A stretch of 64,000 nt of DNA, taken from Clostridia bacterium (lineage in GTDB: Bacteria > Bacillota > Clostridia > Oscillospirales > Acutalibacteraceae). Positions within the stretch are counted from its first letter, which is position 1. Each line of letters begins with the position of its first letter. The notes beneath the pieces were generated by a model. It saw nothing but the letters and a program-made list of their open reading frames with translations. It was not told where the DNA came from and ran no database searches. This document shows, in pieces, positions 1 through 9,170 of this stretch. The position numbers were made by a program, and so were the translations under genes. Location: NCBI GenBank assembly GCA_017621885.1, contig JAGASD010000035.1:62001-126000 (forward strand), in the 5' to 3' direction.

Positions 1-965
1 GAAAACCCGAAACGCATAAGCTTTGAGCCGGTATCGCTCTTTTCATCTCTGTCTTTTTCTAATGCCGGTGTACAGTCCACGTTATACCATTCACCATCAA
101 TAAGAACGGTATTCCATGTGTGACCTGACTCTTTCAAATTGCGGTTTTCAAGACTGTTCTTTTCAAAGCAACGCAAACCATTTATGTTACATAAAAAAGA
201 AAACATATTCGCAAAGCCGTCGCAATTAGTTTTTTTATCCACAACAGCCTCATATAGATAATTGGTTGTTTTTTCTTTCCTTTCTACCGTTGGAGTTCCG
301 ATTACATCACCCGTATCATTAAAATACTCTAGTTCTCCGTCAATGTATTCAAATATTGCCCAGGCTTTATCCTTCTCTGTAGCGTTCTCCGGAAAATCTA
401 TTTTTATTTGCTTTAGTTTTTCAACAGCATTATAAACCTGCGCCGTGTATGTTTCTGAAAAATTATCTACGTTTATAAGAGTTCCGAAAATCTTTTTGCT
501 CACAAATTTATGCATAATTCTGGCATCAAGACTAAAATTGGTTTTACCCGATAAAACATTAAGATTCTGTTGAACAATCGGAGAATCAAGGGATAAAAAT
601 TCCAATATATTTATAACATTCCGTTCTTCTTCAATAACCATTCTGTCATCAACATAAATATATGTATAATTGTTATCCAAGGCATATTCAAAAGCGTTAT
701 AAATCAATTTCTCATCTTTATTCAGTTTTTCGTAATAAATACCGCTGTTGTACACATCGTTGACAGGCTTATAATTTTCAAGTTCTTCTTTTAAGAGCCA
801 GCCATCTTCTTTAAATTCATCTGCATTGTTTGAAAAAGCAAACGAGACTTCTTCCCGCCATGCGGCAATTTGTTTTTCCTGTTCTTTACGATAAAAATAT
901 CCGCCCGTCATAAGCACAGCAACAATAACTACAATTGAAACCAGCTGTAAAACACTTTTTTTCAT
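1..965 (-). CDS. Membrane-anchored transglutaminase-like protein (3' end outside window)
   Basis: The gene reads leftward and runs off the window, so its C-terminus is missing; about 321 codons are present. It begins MKKSVLQLVSIVVIVAVLM, a single N-terminal hydrophobic segment followed by KR-type charges, which suggests a signal anchor or signal peptide. Near the cut end (about residues 255-310) lies a transglutaminase-like core: a Cys in NCDGFANMFSF, a His in SGHTWNTVLIDG and an Asp in WYNVDCTPA, in the Cys-His-Asp order of bacterial transglutaminase-core proteins. The start has an AGGAG ribosome site 8 nt upstream. Known relatives are extracellular proteases or cross-linking enzymes; which one applies here cannot be told. 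It is divergent from the GH4 gene at 1176. Confidence 0.75.
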   Translation of the reverse strand, partial: MKKSVLQLVSIVVIVAVLMTGGYFYRKEQEKQIAAWREEVSFAFSNNADEFKEDGWLLKEELENYKPVNDVYNSGIYYEKLNKDEKLIYNAFEYALDNNYTYIYVDDRMVIEEERNVINILEFLSLDSPIVQQNLNVLSGKTNFSLDARIMHKFVSKKIFGTLINVDNFSETYTAQVYNAVEKLKQIKIDFPENATEKDKAWAIFEYIDGELEYFNDTGDVIGTPTVERKEKTTNYLYEAVVDKKTNCDGFANMFSFLCNINGLRCFEKNSLENRNLKESGHTWNTVLIDGEWYNVDCTPALEKDRDEKSDTGSKLMRFGF

Positions 966-1082
966 CCCCGTAACTCCTCTTTGTAATACTGATTCTCTTT
1001 CTTATAATTCTAACACATTTTAAAAATGAATTTAACCGCCAAAACCAACAAAAAGAGCCTCGTTTTTTTGTGATTTGTTTTT

Positions 1083-1122
1083 TTGCAACAATCTTGAATT
1101 CCCGTTTAAAATACTTTATCAT
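1083..1122 (+). promoter_or_regulatory. Candidate promoter of the GH4 gene
   Basis: Two overlapping sigma-A-like solutions are visible: TTGCAA (1083-1088) with TAAAAT (1107-1112, spacer 18), or TTGAAT (1094-1099) with TATCAT (1117-1122, spacer 17). Both lie upstream of the AAAGGA ribosome site before 1176. The sequence alone does not decide between them. Confidence 0.4.
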
Positions 1123-1175
1123 TAAAGTAACAGAAACATACTGTAAATTTCTCTCCGAAAGGATGAATATGTTTT

Positions 1176-2495
1176 ATGAAAATTACATTTATGGGTGCAG
1201 GAAGCACCGTTTTTGCCCGCAATGTTATTGGTGACTGTATGTGCACGGAAGCCCTTCGCGACAGCGTTTTTGCTCTTTACGACATAGACGGTCAGCGTCT
1301 TGAAGAAAGCCGCACAATTATTGAGGCTATCCGTCAGTCAAAGGGCGGCTACGGTAAAATTGAATGCTACCTTGGTGTTGAAAACCGTAAAGAGGCTCTT
1401 CGCGGTGCAACCTTTGTTGTTGATGCCATTCAGGTCGGTCTTTATGACCCCTGCACAATAATAGACTTTGAAGTTCCGAAAAAATACGGTCTTCGTCAGA
1501 CAATCGGTGATACTCTCGGCATTGGCGGTATTATGCGTGCTTTGCGTACAATCCCCGTTCTTGAAGACTTCGCCCGTGATATGGAAGAGGTATGCCCCGA
1601 TGCGCTTTTCCTTAACTACACAAACCCCATGGCTATGCTTTCGGGTTATATGCAGAGATATACAGGTGTTAATACCCTCGGTCTTTGCCACAGCGTTCAG
1701 ACCTGCTCATCCGACCTTTTCCATCAGCTTGGTATGGAAGACAAGCTGGAAGGCAGAAAAGAGCTTATTGCAGGTATCAACCATATGGCGTGGCTTCTTG
1801 AAATCAAGGATAAAAACGGAAACGACCTTTATCCCGAAATCAAATCTAAAATTGATGAAAAGCTTGCTGACCCCGATTTCAGCAACAAGGTTCGTCTTGA
1901 ATACATCAAAAACTTTGGCTACTACTGCACAGAATCAAGCGAGCATAATGCTGAATACAATATGTTCTACATCAAGAGCAAATATCCCGAGCTTATTGAA
2001 AAATACAACATACCTCTTGACGAATACCCCAGACGCTGTGTAAACCAGATAGAAAACTGGAAGAAAGAATATGCTGAAATGCTTGAAAAAGGTGTTAAAG
2101 AGCATAACCGTTCAAACGAATACGCCTCACACATTATGGAATCAATTGTTACAAGCAAGCCCTACCAGATTGGCGGTAATGTACTGAACTCAAACCACCT
2201 TATTACCAACTTGCCCGCAGAGGCTTGTGTTGAAGTTCCCTGCCTTATTAACGGCAACGGCGTTCATCCCTGCTACGTTGGTGCTTTGCCCGTACAGTGT
2301 GCGGCAATGAATATGACTAACATCAATGTTCAGCTTCTTACAATTGAAGCCGCAAGAACCAAAAAGCTGGAGCATATTTATCAGGCTGCAATGCTTGACC
2401 CCCACACAGGCAGCGAGCTTGACATTGACACCATCAAAAAGATGGTTGACGACCTTATTGTTGCTCACGGTGATTTCTTACCCAAGTATCATTAA
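1176..2495 (+). CDS. melA: GH4 family alpha-galactosidase (MelA-like)
   Basis: This 439-residue protein is the usual length for glycoside hydrolase family 4, whose members use NAD+ and a divalent metal and cleave by a redox-elimination route in the cytoplasm. It opens with the nucleotide-binding motif GAGSTVFARNVIGD. The conserved blocks IGDTLGIGGIMRALRTIPV, NYTNPMAM, CHSVQ (metal-ligand Cys) and GINHMAW (metal-ligand His) follow in order. The CHSVQ form matches alpha-galactosidase members of GH4 rather than alpha-glucosidases or phospho-glycosidases, but the assignment within the family is inference. An AAAGGA site precedes the ATG by about 12 nt. A strong terminator follows, so it is probably monocistronic, beside a transporter gene and a galactoside cluster. 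Confidence 0.88.
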   Translation: MKITFMGAGSTVFARNVIGDCMCTEALRDSVFALYDIDGQRLEESRTIIEAIRQSKGGYGKIECYLGVENRKEALRGATFVVDAIQVGLYDPCTIIDFEVPKKYGLRQTIGDTLGIGGIMRALRTIPVLEDFARDMEEVCPDALFLNYTNPMAMLSGYMQRYTGVNTLGLCHSVQTCSSDLFHQLGMEDKLEGRKELIAGINHMAWLLEIKDKNGNDLYPEIKSKIDEKLADPDFSNKVRLEYIKNFGYYCTESSEHNAEYNMFYIKSKYPELIEKYNIPLDEYPRRCVNQIENWKKEYAEMLEKGVKEHNRSNEYASHIMESIVTSKPYQIGGNVLNSNHLITNLPAEACVEVPCLINGNGVHPCYVGALPVQCAAMNMTNINVQLLTIEAARTKKLEHIYQAAMLDPHTGSELDIDTIKKMVDDLIVAHGDFLPKYH

Positions 2496-2510
2496 CCTCA
2501 AGCAATAAAA

Positions 2511-2548
2511 AGAATGTTGGATTTTTCCCAATCCAACATTCTTTTTTG
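2511..2548 (+). terminator. Rho-independent terminator after GH4 gene
   Basis: A 12-bp perfect stem (AGAATGTTGGAT, 2511-2522, with ATCCAACATTCT, 2531-2542) is followed by a T tract. It separates the GH4 gene from the symporter gene. Confidence 0.9.
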
Positions 2549-2621
2549 TTGTTTTATACTTGTATTTTTAAATTTTTTGTGTAATAATATTGCGGTATTT
2601 TATATATTAAAGGGGTTTATT

Positions 2622-3977
2622 ATGGCTGAAAAAAGAAGTAGCTTTTCGGGTAAGCTGGGATTTGTCCTTGCAACCGCAGGCTCTGCAGTTGGTCTCGGTA
2701 ACATCTGGCGTTTCCCATATCTTGCCGCAAAGCATGGTGGCGGTATTTTCTTATTAGTTTATCTTGTACTTGCATTAACCTTTGGTTTTGCACTTATGTG
2801 TGCTGAAATTGCTATAGGCAGAAAAACAGGTGTAAGTGCAATCGGCGCTTATAGAAAGCTTGATAAACGATTTTCATTTGTAGGCATTCTTGCCTCAATT
2901 GTTCCGATGATTATTCTTCCGTATTATTCCGTAATAGGCGGATGGATTATTAAATATCTTTCGGTGTTTTTAACAGGCAGTATGGCAAAGGCTACTACGG
3001 ATGGCTTCTTTGATAGTTTTATCAGCTCACCTATGGAGCCCGTTGGTTGGTTCTTGATTTATCTTGCAATTACTGCGTTGGTTGTTCTTTTGGGTGTCGA
3101 AAAGGGTGTTGAAAAGGTCAGCAAGATAATGATGCCCGTGCTTGTTGTTTTAACTGTCTTTATTGCGGTGTATTCATTATTTATGCCGGGTGCAATTGAT
3201 GGTCTTCTTTATTACATCACACCTGATTTCAGCAAATTCTCAGGCACAACCGTTCTTGCGGCAATGGGACAGTTATTCTACTCAATGTCCCTTGCAATGG
3301 GTATTATGATTACCTATGGCTCATATATGAAAAAGGATGTTAACCTTGAATCTTCCGTTAAGCAGATTGAGCTTTTCGACACAGGTATTGCATTCTTTGC
3401 TGGTCTTATGATTATACCTGCTGTTTTCTCCTTCTCAGGCGGTGATGAAGCGGCTCTCGGCAAGGGTCCCGGACTTATGTTCGTAACCCTTCCTAAGGTT
3501 TTCGAGAGTATGCCGGCAGGCTCGGTTATCGGTATCGTGTTCTTCATCCTTGTTCTTTTTGCCGCACTTACGTCTTCAATTTCACTTATGGAAACCGTTG
3601 TTTCTATATTTATGGACAAATTCAAATGGAACAGAAAAACAACCTGCATCATTGTTTTTGTTGGCTGCGTTGCTTTAGGTCTTCCCTCTTGCCTTGGTTA
3701 CGGTGTTTTGGCAGACGTAAAGGTTATTGGAATGGCATTCCTTGATTTCTTTGATTTCATCAGCAACAGCGTGCTTATGCCCCTTGTAGCACTTGTTACT
3801 TGTATTCTTGTTGGCTACGTAATAAAGCCAAAGACTCTTATTGATGAAATTGAGCTTGGCGGAAAATTCAAACGCAAAACATTATTTACAGTTGTAATAA
3901 AATATATCGCCCCTGTTTGCATTGTTGCTATTCTTATTTTTTCAATCCTTGAAGCAACAGGCGTTATATCAGTTTAA
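2622..3977 (+). CDS. Sodium-dependent symporter, neurotransmitter/amino-acid (SNF) family
   Basis: This is a polytopic membrane protein of 451 residues, the typical size of bacterial SNF transporters (LeuT/MhsT type), which import amino acids or related solutes with Na+. The family signature GSAVGLGNIWRFPYLAAKHG lies at residues 18-37, in the unwound TM1 region that binds Na+ and substrate. About eleven to twelve hydrophobic segments follow. I chose the ATG at 2622 because AAAGGGG lies just upstream and the family begins with a short basic N-terminus (MAEKRSSFSGKLG). A longer in-frame reading from 2514 would start inside the preceding terminator. Substrate is not predictable from sequence. 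Its position beside galactosidase genes does not by itself suggest a sugar substrate. Confidence 0.9.
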   Translation: MAEKRSSFSGKLGFVLATAGSAVGLGNIWRFPYLAAKHGGGIFLLVYLVLALTFGFALMCAEIAIGRKTGVSAIGAYRKLDKRFSFVGILASIVPMIILPYYSVIGGWIIKYLSVFLTGSMAKATTDGFFDSFISSPMEPVGWFLIYLAITALVVLLGVEKGVEKVSKIMMPVLVVLTVFIAVYSLFMPGAIDGLLYYITPDFSKFSGTTVLAAMGQLFYSMSLAMGIMITYGSYMKKDVNLESSVKQIELFDTGIAFFAGLMIIPAVFSFSGGDEAALGKGPGLMFVTLPKVFESMPAGSVIGIVFFILVLFAALTSSISLMETVVSIFMDKFKWNRKTTCIIVFVGCVALGLPSCLGYGVLADVKVIGMAFLDFFDFISNSVLMPLVALVTCILVGYVIKPKTLIDEIELGGKFKRKTLFTVVIKYIAPVCIVAILIFSILEATGVISV

Positions 3978-3995
3978 AACTTACCGATTTTAAGC

Positions 3996-4036
3996 AAAAA
4001 ACATCTCAGATTCAAAAGAACCTGAGATGTTTTCTT
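3996..4036. terminator. Bidirectional terminator between SNF symporter and GH36 gene
   Basis: The stem ACATCTCAG (4001-4009) pairs with CTGAGATGT (4022-4030). It is flanked by A and T tracts on both sides, so it can serve both converging genes. Confidence 0.85.
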
Positions 4037-4039
4037 TTA

Positions 4040-5746
4040 TTAAAGCACTTCGTAAATGTTGCTTTCACCTGTCTGAAGATTAAATGTAAGGCTCTTTTCT
4101 TCGCCGTTTTCCGTGAAATCAAGGCGGATATCATCTTTACCCACAAATTCCGCAAGGTTAACCTTGTAATCCTTATTTTTAAAGAACTCTTTAAGGTAAC
4201 CTATTCTTTCTTCGTCAAAATCACCTGCGTTGTCGGAAACAAAAAGCACATTACCGCAAACAGAGTTGATTTTGCCGTGAAGAAGCTTCTGCTCCATAGT
4301 GTAATTGATGTTGATATCGCGAAGGAAGAAAACATCGGGGTCATTACAGAATGCTCTGCCGTCAAGGTGATTACGGAAGATTGTATTTATAATAGCATTC
4401 TGTGATGAGGGATTTTCACAGTTTATTCTTATGGAGCTTACAAGAGAGTTAACACTGAAATTACCCTTAATAGTGAATCTCCAGTTTTTGCTTGCGTCAC
4501 AGCTGATACGGCAAGCATCAAATATACCCATACAAGCACCAATCGGAACACCGCAACCGAGAATCCATTTATCACCGCAAGCCTCACGAAGAAGGTCAAC
4601 GCCGTCGCACATAATTTCGCCGCGGGTTTTGCCGTTTCTGGGTTCAATGCACTGGCTGTAAAGGAAGTCGAGCTTAACCATATCAAAGCCCCACTCGTTA
4701 AGAACCACGTCAAAAACCTTAAAAATATATTCTCTTGCCTCGGGATTGTAAATATCAATGGTATATGCACCGCCCCAGCCCTGACAACCGAGCATTTTTT
4801 TGCCGTTGCGGTTGTGTCTTAATAACCAATCGGGGTGCTCCTTTGCAATTTTGGATGAAACCTGAGCGCTGAAGGGAGCAAGCCATATACCTGCTTTGTA
4901 GCCTTTTTTGTGAATTTCATCAGCAATATATTTCATTCCGTTGGGGAATTTTGCCGTATCAGTAAGGAGCCAGTCACCAACCGCCTGCTGATAACCGTCA
5001 TCCACCTGGAAAATGTTAACCTCTTCACTTGCTCTGTCGAGTCCGTTAAGGTCACGCATAATAATATCTTCGTTAATATCCTGGAAATAGTTATACCAGG
5101 ATGTATAGCCTGAAAGATGCTCAATAGACGGCTTCTTACAACCCACAAAATCGAAGAAATATTTATCCATTACATCATCCATATCGCCTTTGATGATTGC
5201 AATGTCAAAAATCTCGTATTCCTGACCTGCCGCGAGTCTGAGACCTTCAACGTCTTTTCTGATGATGAATTTTTCATCCTTCATATCAACGGCAAAAATT
5301 GTGAAGCCGTTGCGCTCACTTTTGGAGCCGTAAAGCTTAATTTCTTTTTCGCCCTTTTCACGGAAATAACAGTATGTATATGCGTGAAACTTACCTTCCT
5401 CGCCATAGCTTTCAAAATGATAGTCACCTGAAAGACCTGCAAAATGCTTTAAAAATTTATTGATATTTGCGGCTTTAATAAGTCCGTCAAATTTATCGTG
5501 CTTTGAAAATTCACGCGTTGTTGTCCACGCCTGATATCCGTTGGCAAAGAACAAATCATCGTCGTCAAAATCCTTTTCACCCTGTATTTCAAAGGATTTC
5601 ATTTCAAGATTACATTTAGCTTTAAGCACGCATTTTATTGAATCTTTTGTTTGTTTAAGGTCAAGTGTAAAGCCTCTGCCGTCAAGAGCATTCTGTTTTA
5701 CTGCAACCTTACCCAATAAAAATTCTGATCTGATTTTTTCAAACAT
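4040..5746 (-). CDS. GH36-type alpha-galactosidase
   Basis: This 568-residue enzyme lacks a signal peptide and is probably cytoplasmic. The (beta/alpha)8 core of clan GH-D is visible: FQVDDGYQQAVGDWL, KGYKAGIWLAPF, then MVKLDFLYSQC, whose KxD Asp matches the GH36 nucleophile. ISCDASKNWRF holds the candidate acid/base Asp. It is shorter than the roughly 700-residue GH36 enzymes because the N-terminal beta-supersandwich is reduced, as in shorter subgroups. GGAGG lies before the ATG. The gene follows galT by 16 nt in the same direction, so the pair is likely one operon: the enzyme releases galactose and GalT handles galactose-1-phosphate. Exact linkage specificity is unknown. Confidence 0.85.
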   Translation of the reverse strand: MFEKIRSEFLLGKVAVKQNALDGRGFTLDLKQTKDSIKCVLKAKCNLEMKSFEIQGEKDFDDDDLFFANGYQAWTTTREFSKHDKFDGLIKAANINKFLKHFAGLSGDYHFESYGEEGKFHAYTYCYFREKGEKEIKLYGSKSERNGFTIFAVDMKDEKFIIRKDVEGLRLAAGQEYEIFDIAIIKGDMDDVMDKYFFDFVGCKKPSIEHLSGYTSWYNYFQDINEDIIMRDLNGLDRASEEVNIFQVDDGYQQAVGDWLLTDTAKFPNGMKYIADEIHKKGYKAGIWLAPFSAQVSSKIAKEHPDWLLRHNRNGKKMLGCQGWGGAYTIDIYNPEAREYIFKVFDVVLNEWGFDMVKLDFLYSQCIEPRNGKTRGEIMCDGVDLLREACGDKWILGCGVPIGACMGIFDACRISCDASKNWRFTIKGNFSVNSLVSSIRINCENPSSQNAIINTIFRNHLDGRAFCNDPDVFFLRDININYTMEQKLLHGKINSVCGNVLFVSDNAGDFDEERIGYLKEFFKNKDYKVNLAEFVGKDDIRLDFTENGEEKSLTFNLQTGESNIYEVL

Positions 5747-5762
5747 ATTTTTATCCTCCGAT

Positions 5763-7259
5763 TCAATTATTTACAACTTCAATAAACTTAAAGAATTGCT
5801 TTTTGCCTTCTTCGGTTCTGTCAAACACACCGCACTGACGAAGAATATCTGCAAAAACCTTACCGATTTCATCACGCAAAACTTCTTCGCAATTTTCAGC
5901 AGTAATATTGATTCTTGATTTAATTTCATTCACCCAGTCAAGGTGCTTTGCAATTTTTTCATCCTTACTGATATCCGCACCGCTGACAACGGCTTTTTCA
6001 AGAAGGGACATTTCTTCCTTTAACCTTGCCGGCAGAACTGCAAGTCCCATAACCTCAATAAGACCGATATTCTCTTTTTTAATATGATGGTGCTCAGGAT
6101 GTGGGTGATAAACACCATCGGGATATTGTTCAGTTGTAAGATTATTTCTCAAAACAAGGTCAAGCTCATATTTGCCGTCTCTGAAACGGGCAATAGGCGT
6201 AATTGTGTTATGAGGCACACCGTCTGTTTCAGCGAAAATGAATGCCTCTTCATCAGTATAAGCTCTCCATTTTGCAAGAATCTTGCCTGCAAGGGTGCAC
6301 ATTTTATCGTAATCCTCACACTTTAAACGGAGCACCGACATCGGCCACTTAACAATACCTGCCTCAATTTCGGGGAAATCTTTGAATTCAACAGGAGCTT
6401 CAATTTCAGCCTTTGTCATTGCAAAGGTGTAGTTACCGCCTTGAAAATGGTCATGAGTGAGAACCGAGCCGCCGACAATCGGTAAATCTGCATTTGAGCC
6501 TACAAAATAGTGGGGGAATTTTTCAACAAATGCAAACAGTCTTCTGAAGCCTGCTTCACTTATTGCCATTGGAACGTGCTTGGAATTGAACACAATACTA
6601 TGCTCGTTATAATAAACATAAGGTGAATACTGCAAGCACCATTCTTCTCCGTTCAAATCAAGGGGGATTATGCGGTGATTCTGCCGTGCAGGGTGATTTA
6701 CTCTGCCTGCATAGCCCTCGTTTTCGGGGCAAAGCATACAAAGCGGATATGAGCTCTGCTTCATTTTTAGTGCTGCCGCAATAGCTTTGGGGTCTTTTTC
6801 CGGTTTAGAAAGGTTTATTGTAATATCAATATCACCGTATTCTGTGCTTGTTACCCATTTAATATCGTTTTTAATTCTGTATTCTCTTATATAATCAGAT
6901 TTTCTTGAAATATGGTAATAATATTCCGTTGCTTTTTCAGGTGACTCCTCATAAAGAGCATTAAATTTTGAAACGACCTCAGAGGGTCTGGGTGTAAGGG
7001 CACCCATTATTTTTGTATCAAGTAAATCTCTGTAAACAACAGAATTTTCGCAAAATCCTTCTCGGCAGGCATAATCGAGCATTGTTTTAAGGATATCTTC
7101 CAAAGACGCATCTTCAACAATTGCATCTTCAGTTTCGATGCTGTCCAATTCAAGAATCTCAAGTATTCTGTTAATTGCCCATTTTTTATCAAGAGACGTA
7201 ATAAGCCCCTCTTTTTCTGCATAATTTACAAGTGATTTAATTGCAGAACTGATTGTCAT
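5763..7259 (-). CDS. galT: UDP-glucose--hexose-1-phosphate uridylyltransferase, type 2 (GalT)
   Basis: At 498 residues this matches the longer Firmicutes (type 2) GalT rather than the roughly 350-residue HIT-like enterobacterial form. GalT swaps UMP between UDP-glucose and galactose-1-phosphate in the Leloir pathway. Visible family blocks include NHPARQNHRIIPL, EEWCLQYSPYVYYNEH, the histidine-rich GGSVLTHDHFQGGNYTFAM and TDGVPHNTITPIARFR, followed by a His cluster HPHPEHHHIKKENIGLIEVM. It heads an operon with the GH36 gene downstream. The promoter probably lies between 7260 and 7365. No galactokinase or epimerase gene is in the window, so the rest of the pathway must be elsewhere. Confidence 0.92.
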   Translation of the reverse strand: MTISSAIKSLVNYAEKEGLITSLDKKWAINRILEILELDSIETEDAIVEDASLEDILKTMLDYACREGFCENSVVYRDLLDTKIMGALTPRPSEVVSKFNALYEESPEKATEYYYHISRKSDYIREYRIKNDIKWVTSTEYGDIDITINLSKPEKDPKAIAAALKMKQSSYPLCMLCPENEGYAGRVNHPARQNHRIIPLDLNGEEWCLQYSPYVYYNEHSIVFNSKHVPMAISEAGFRRLFAFVEKFPHYFVGSNADLPIVGGSVLTHDHFQGGNYTFAMTKAEIEAPVEFKDFPEIEAGIVKWPMSVLRLKCEDYDKMCTLAGKILAKWRAYTDEEAFIFAETDGVPHNTITPIARFRDGKYELDLVLRNNLTTEQYPDGVYHPHPEHHHIKKENIGLIEVMGLAVLPARLKEEMSLLEKAVVSGADISKDEKIAKHLDWVNEIKSRINITAENCEEVLRDEIGKVFADILRQCGVFDRTEEGKKQFFKFIEVVNN

Positions 7260-7365
7260 TATTTTTCCCCCACAGTATCATAAGTTTATCCAATATAATT
7301 ATATTATTTTTTCTCTGTGTTTCAAGTTAAATATCAAAAAAACTCTTAATTATTTTATAAAAATG

Positions 7366-7393
7366 CCCGTTGCCGTGATATTTCGGCAACGGG
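7366..7393 (-). terminator. Terminator after GH35 gene
   Basis: A 10-bp perfect stem (CCCGTTGCCG, 7366-7375, with CGGCAACGGG, 7384-7393) is followed on the minus strand by a short T tract. It separates the GDPD-GH35 unit from the galT-GH36 unit. Confidence 0.8.
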
Positions 7394-7403
7394 ATTACTG
7401 ATT

Positions 7404-9158
7404 TTATCTGAAAATAGGTTTATCTGTAAGGGTTATGCCATTTTTGCTCGTTCCTTCAAGCTCAAGAACTACAATTTCATTTTCGTCTTTAAGCAAACAG
7501 CCCGGAAGATACAGTGTAAACTGCGGTCCGCGTTTTAAAAACCTGCCGAGATTGAAGCCGTTCACATAAACAACCGCATTTGTAAAGCCGCGCATATCAA
7601 CAAATGTGTCGTTCTTTTCCTTTGCTTTGAAATACCCCTTCATAAAGCAAGGGAACTGAGTATTCGCTGTTTTGTAAGGTATTTCGGGAGCACAGTCAAG
7701 CTCCATACAATAAACGTCCCAATCAACAATTGCCTGACCGCCAAGGTAAATTTCATCAAGACCCTTTCTGTCATAAATTCGTCTTGCATAGTTAACTCTA
7801 CCCAAAGCCTGAACAAGAATATCAACCTTCATTTCACCGTTAAAGGCTTTAACGGGCACACTGAAGCTTTCCTCATAAAGAGCCTTACCCTTAAGCTTTG
7901 TGCGGTCATAAACATATTTAAGCTCATCGTTAACGTAAACATACGCAATGTCGTGAACACCGAAAGCATTAAGCTCCGTATCACCGTAATTACCCTTTAA
8001 AACGGTACTGTAAAGAATAAGTCCGCTGTTCTGTCCGTAATGCTCCATATAATGAGGTGAATTTGATTTTTTATGAACAGCAAATTTCTTGTAAACATTC
8101 TTTAAATCTGCAAATTCGGTGAAATTCACCTTACCTATTTTTTGTGTCTTTGTGTCCTCGGGAAGCGCGGGAAGTTCTTTGCCCAACTGCTTGTGCATAC
8201 GCTCTCTTAACACAAAATATTTATCGGTATAACCACCGCATTCATTAAGAGGAGCACCGTAATCATAGCTTGTGGTTGTAGGGCAATAGCAATCATAATA
8301 ATTTGCGCCTGATGAGAAGCCAAAATTTGTGCCACCGTGGAACATATATAAATTGAAGTTAGCATCCTCTTTAAAGAAGCCGTCAAGGCTCTTACCCAAG
8401 GTTTCTTCAGCATCATCTGTGTGATGCTTTGCACCCCACCTGTCAAACCAACCGCACCAATGCTCACCGCACATAAGGGGTTTGTCGGGCTGCAGCATTT
8501 TAAGGTCATCGAATCTGTGCTCATGATAGCCACCAAAGTTTGCAACCATCCATTCCTCAGGAATACCGCCCCCTGAGAAGAAATATCTATCCTCACCGTC
8601 GGAGGTAAAAAGCTGAATATCTACGCCCAGCTCACGCATAAGGTCGCGAAGCCAATAAAGATATTTTTTATCTCTGCCGAAAGAACCGTATTCATTTTCA
8701 ACCTGCATTGCAATGATTTTACCGCCGTTTGTTTCAAGGTAAGGAAGAAGCTTGGGAATAAGCACCTTAAAGAAATCCTCTACAGCTTTTATGTACTTTT
8801 TATCCCAACAACGAAGCCTTATGCTTTTATCCTTTAAAAGCCATGCAGGAAGACCGCCAAAATCCCACTCAGCGCAAATATAGGGACCGGGACGGACAAT
8901 TACGTATAAGCCGAGCTTCTGTGCTGTTTCTACGAAATTAACAATATCAAGCATACCGTCAAAATTGAACTGCCCTTTTTTAGGCTCGTGGAAATTCCAG
9001 GGCACATAAGTTTCAACAGTATTAAGACCGGCTGCACGAAGCTTTAAAAGTCTGTCCTCCCAATACTCCTGCGGTATTCTGAAATAGTGCATTGCACCTG
9101 AATAAATATGAAACTCTTCACCGTTCATATAAAACTTTCCGTTTTTCATTTCAAGCAT
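7404..9158 (-). CDS. GH35 beta-galactosidase
   Basis: This 584-residue cytoplasmic-type enzyme shows the full GH35 core: SGAMHYFRIPQEYWEDRL, GLNTVETYVPWNFHEP, VRPGPYICAEWDFGGLPAWL, then MQVENEYGSFG with the acid/base Glu and LMCGEHWCGWFDRWG with the nucleophile Glu. The C-terminal jelly-roll part (AVVYVNGFNLGRF) is also typical. Length matches the compact bacterial GH35 enzymes that act on beta-1,3- or beta-1,4-galactosides of host or plant glycans. AAGGAG sits 8 nt before the ATG. It lies 12 nt after the GDPD-like gene and is followed by a terminator. No signal peptide was seen, so its substrate must enter the cell first. Confidence 0.92.
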   Translation of the reverse strand: MLEMKNGKFYMNGEEFHIYSGAMHYFRIPQEYWEDRLLKLRAAGLNTVETYVPWNFHEPKKGQFNFDGMLDIVNFVETAQKLGLYVIVRPGPYICAEWDFGGLPAWLLKDKSIRLRCWDKKYIKAVEDFFKVLIPKLLPYLETNGGKIIAMQVENEYGSFGRDKKYLYWLRDLMRELGVDIQLFTSDGEDRYFFSGGGIPEEWMVANFGGYHEHRFDDLKMLQPDKPLMCGEHWCGWFDRWGAKHHTDDAEETLGKSLDGFFKEDANFNLYMFHGGTNFGFSSGANYYDCYCPTTTSYDYGAPLNECGGYTDKYFVLRERMHKQLGKELPALPEDTKTQKIGKVNFTEFADLKNVYKKFAVHKKSNSPHYMEHYGQNSGLILYSTVLKGNYGDTELNAFGVHDIAYVYVNDELKYVYDRTKLKGKALYEESFSVPVKAFNGEMKVDILVQALGRVNYARRIYDRKGLDEIYLGGQAIVDWDVYCMELDCAPEIPYKTANTQFPCFMKGYFKAKEKNDTFVDMRGFTNAVVYVNGFNLGRFLKRGPQFTLYLPGCLLKDENEIVVLELEGTSKNGITLTDKPIFR

Positions 9159-9170
9159 AATAAAAGCTCC

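Noticed and set aside
886-1122. 78-residue minus-strand reading frame overlapping the transglutaminase-like gene start
   Set aside because: It overlaps the real start (965) in another frame, has no ribosome site and runs into the GH4 promoter region.
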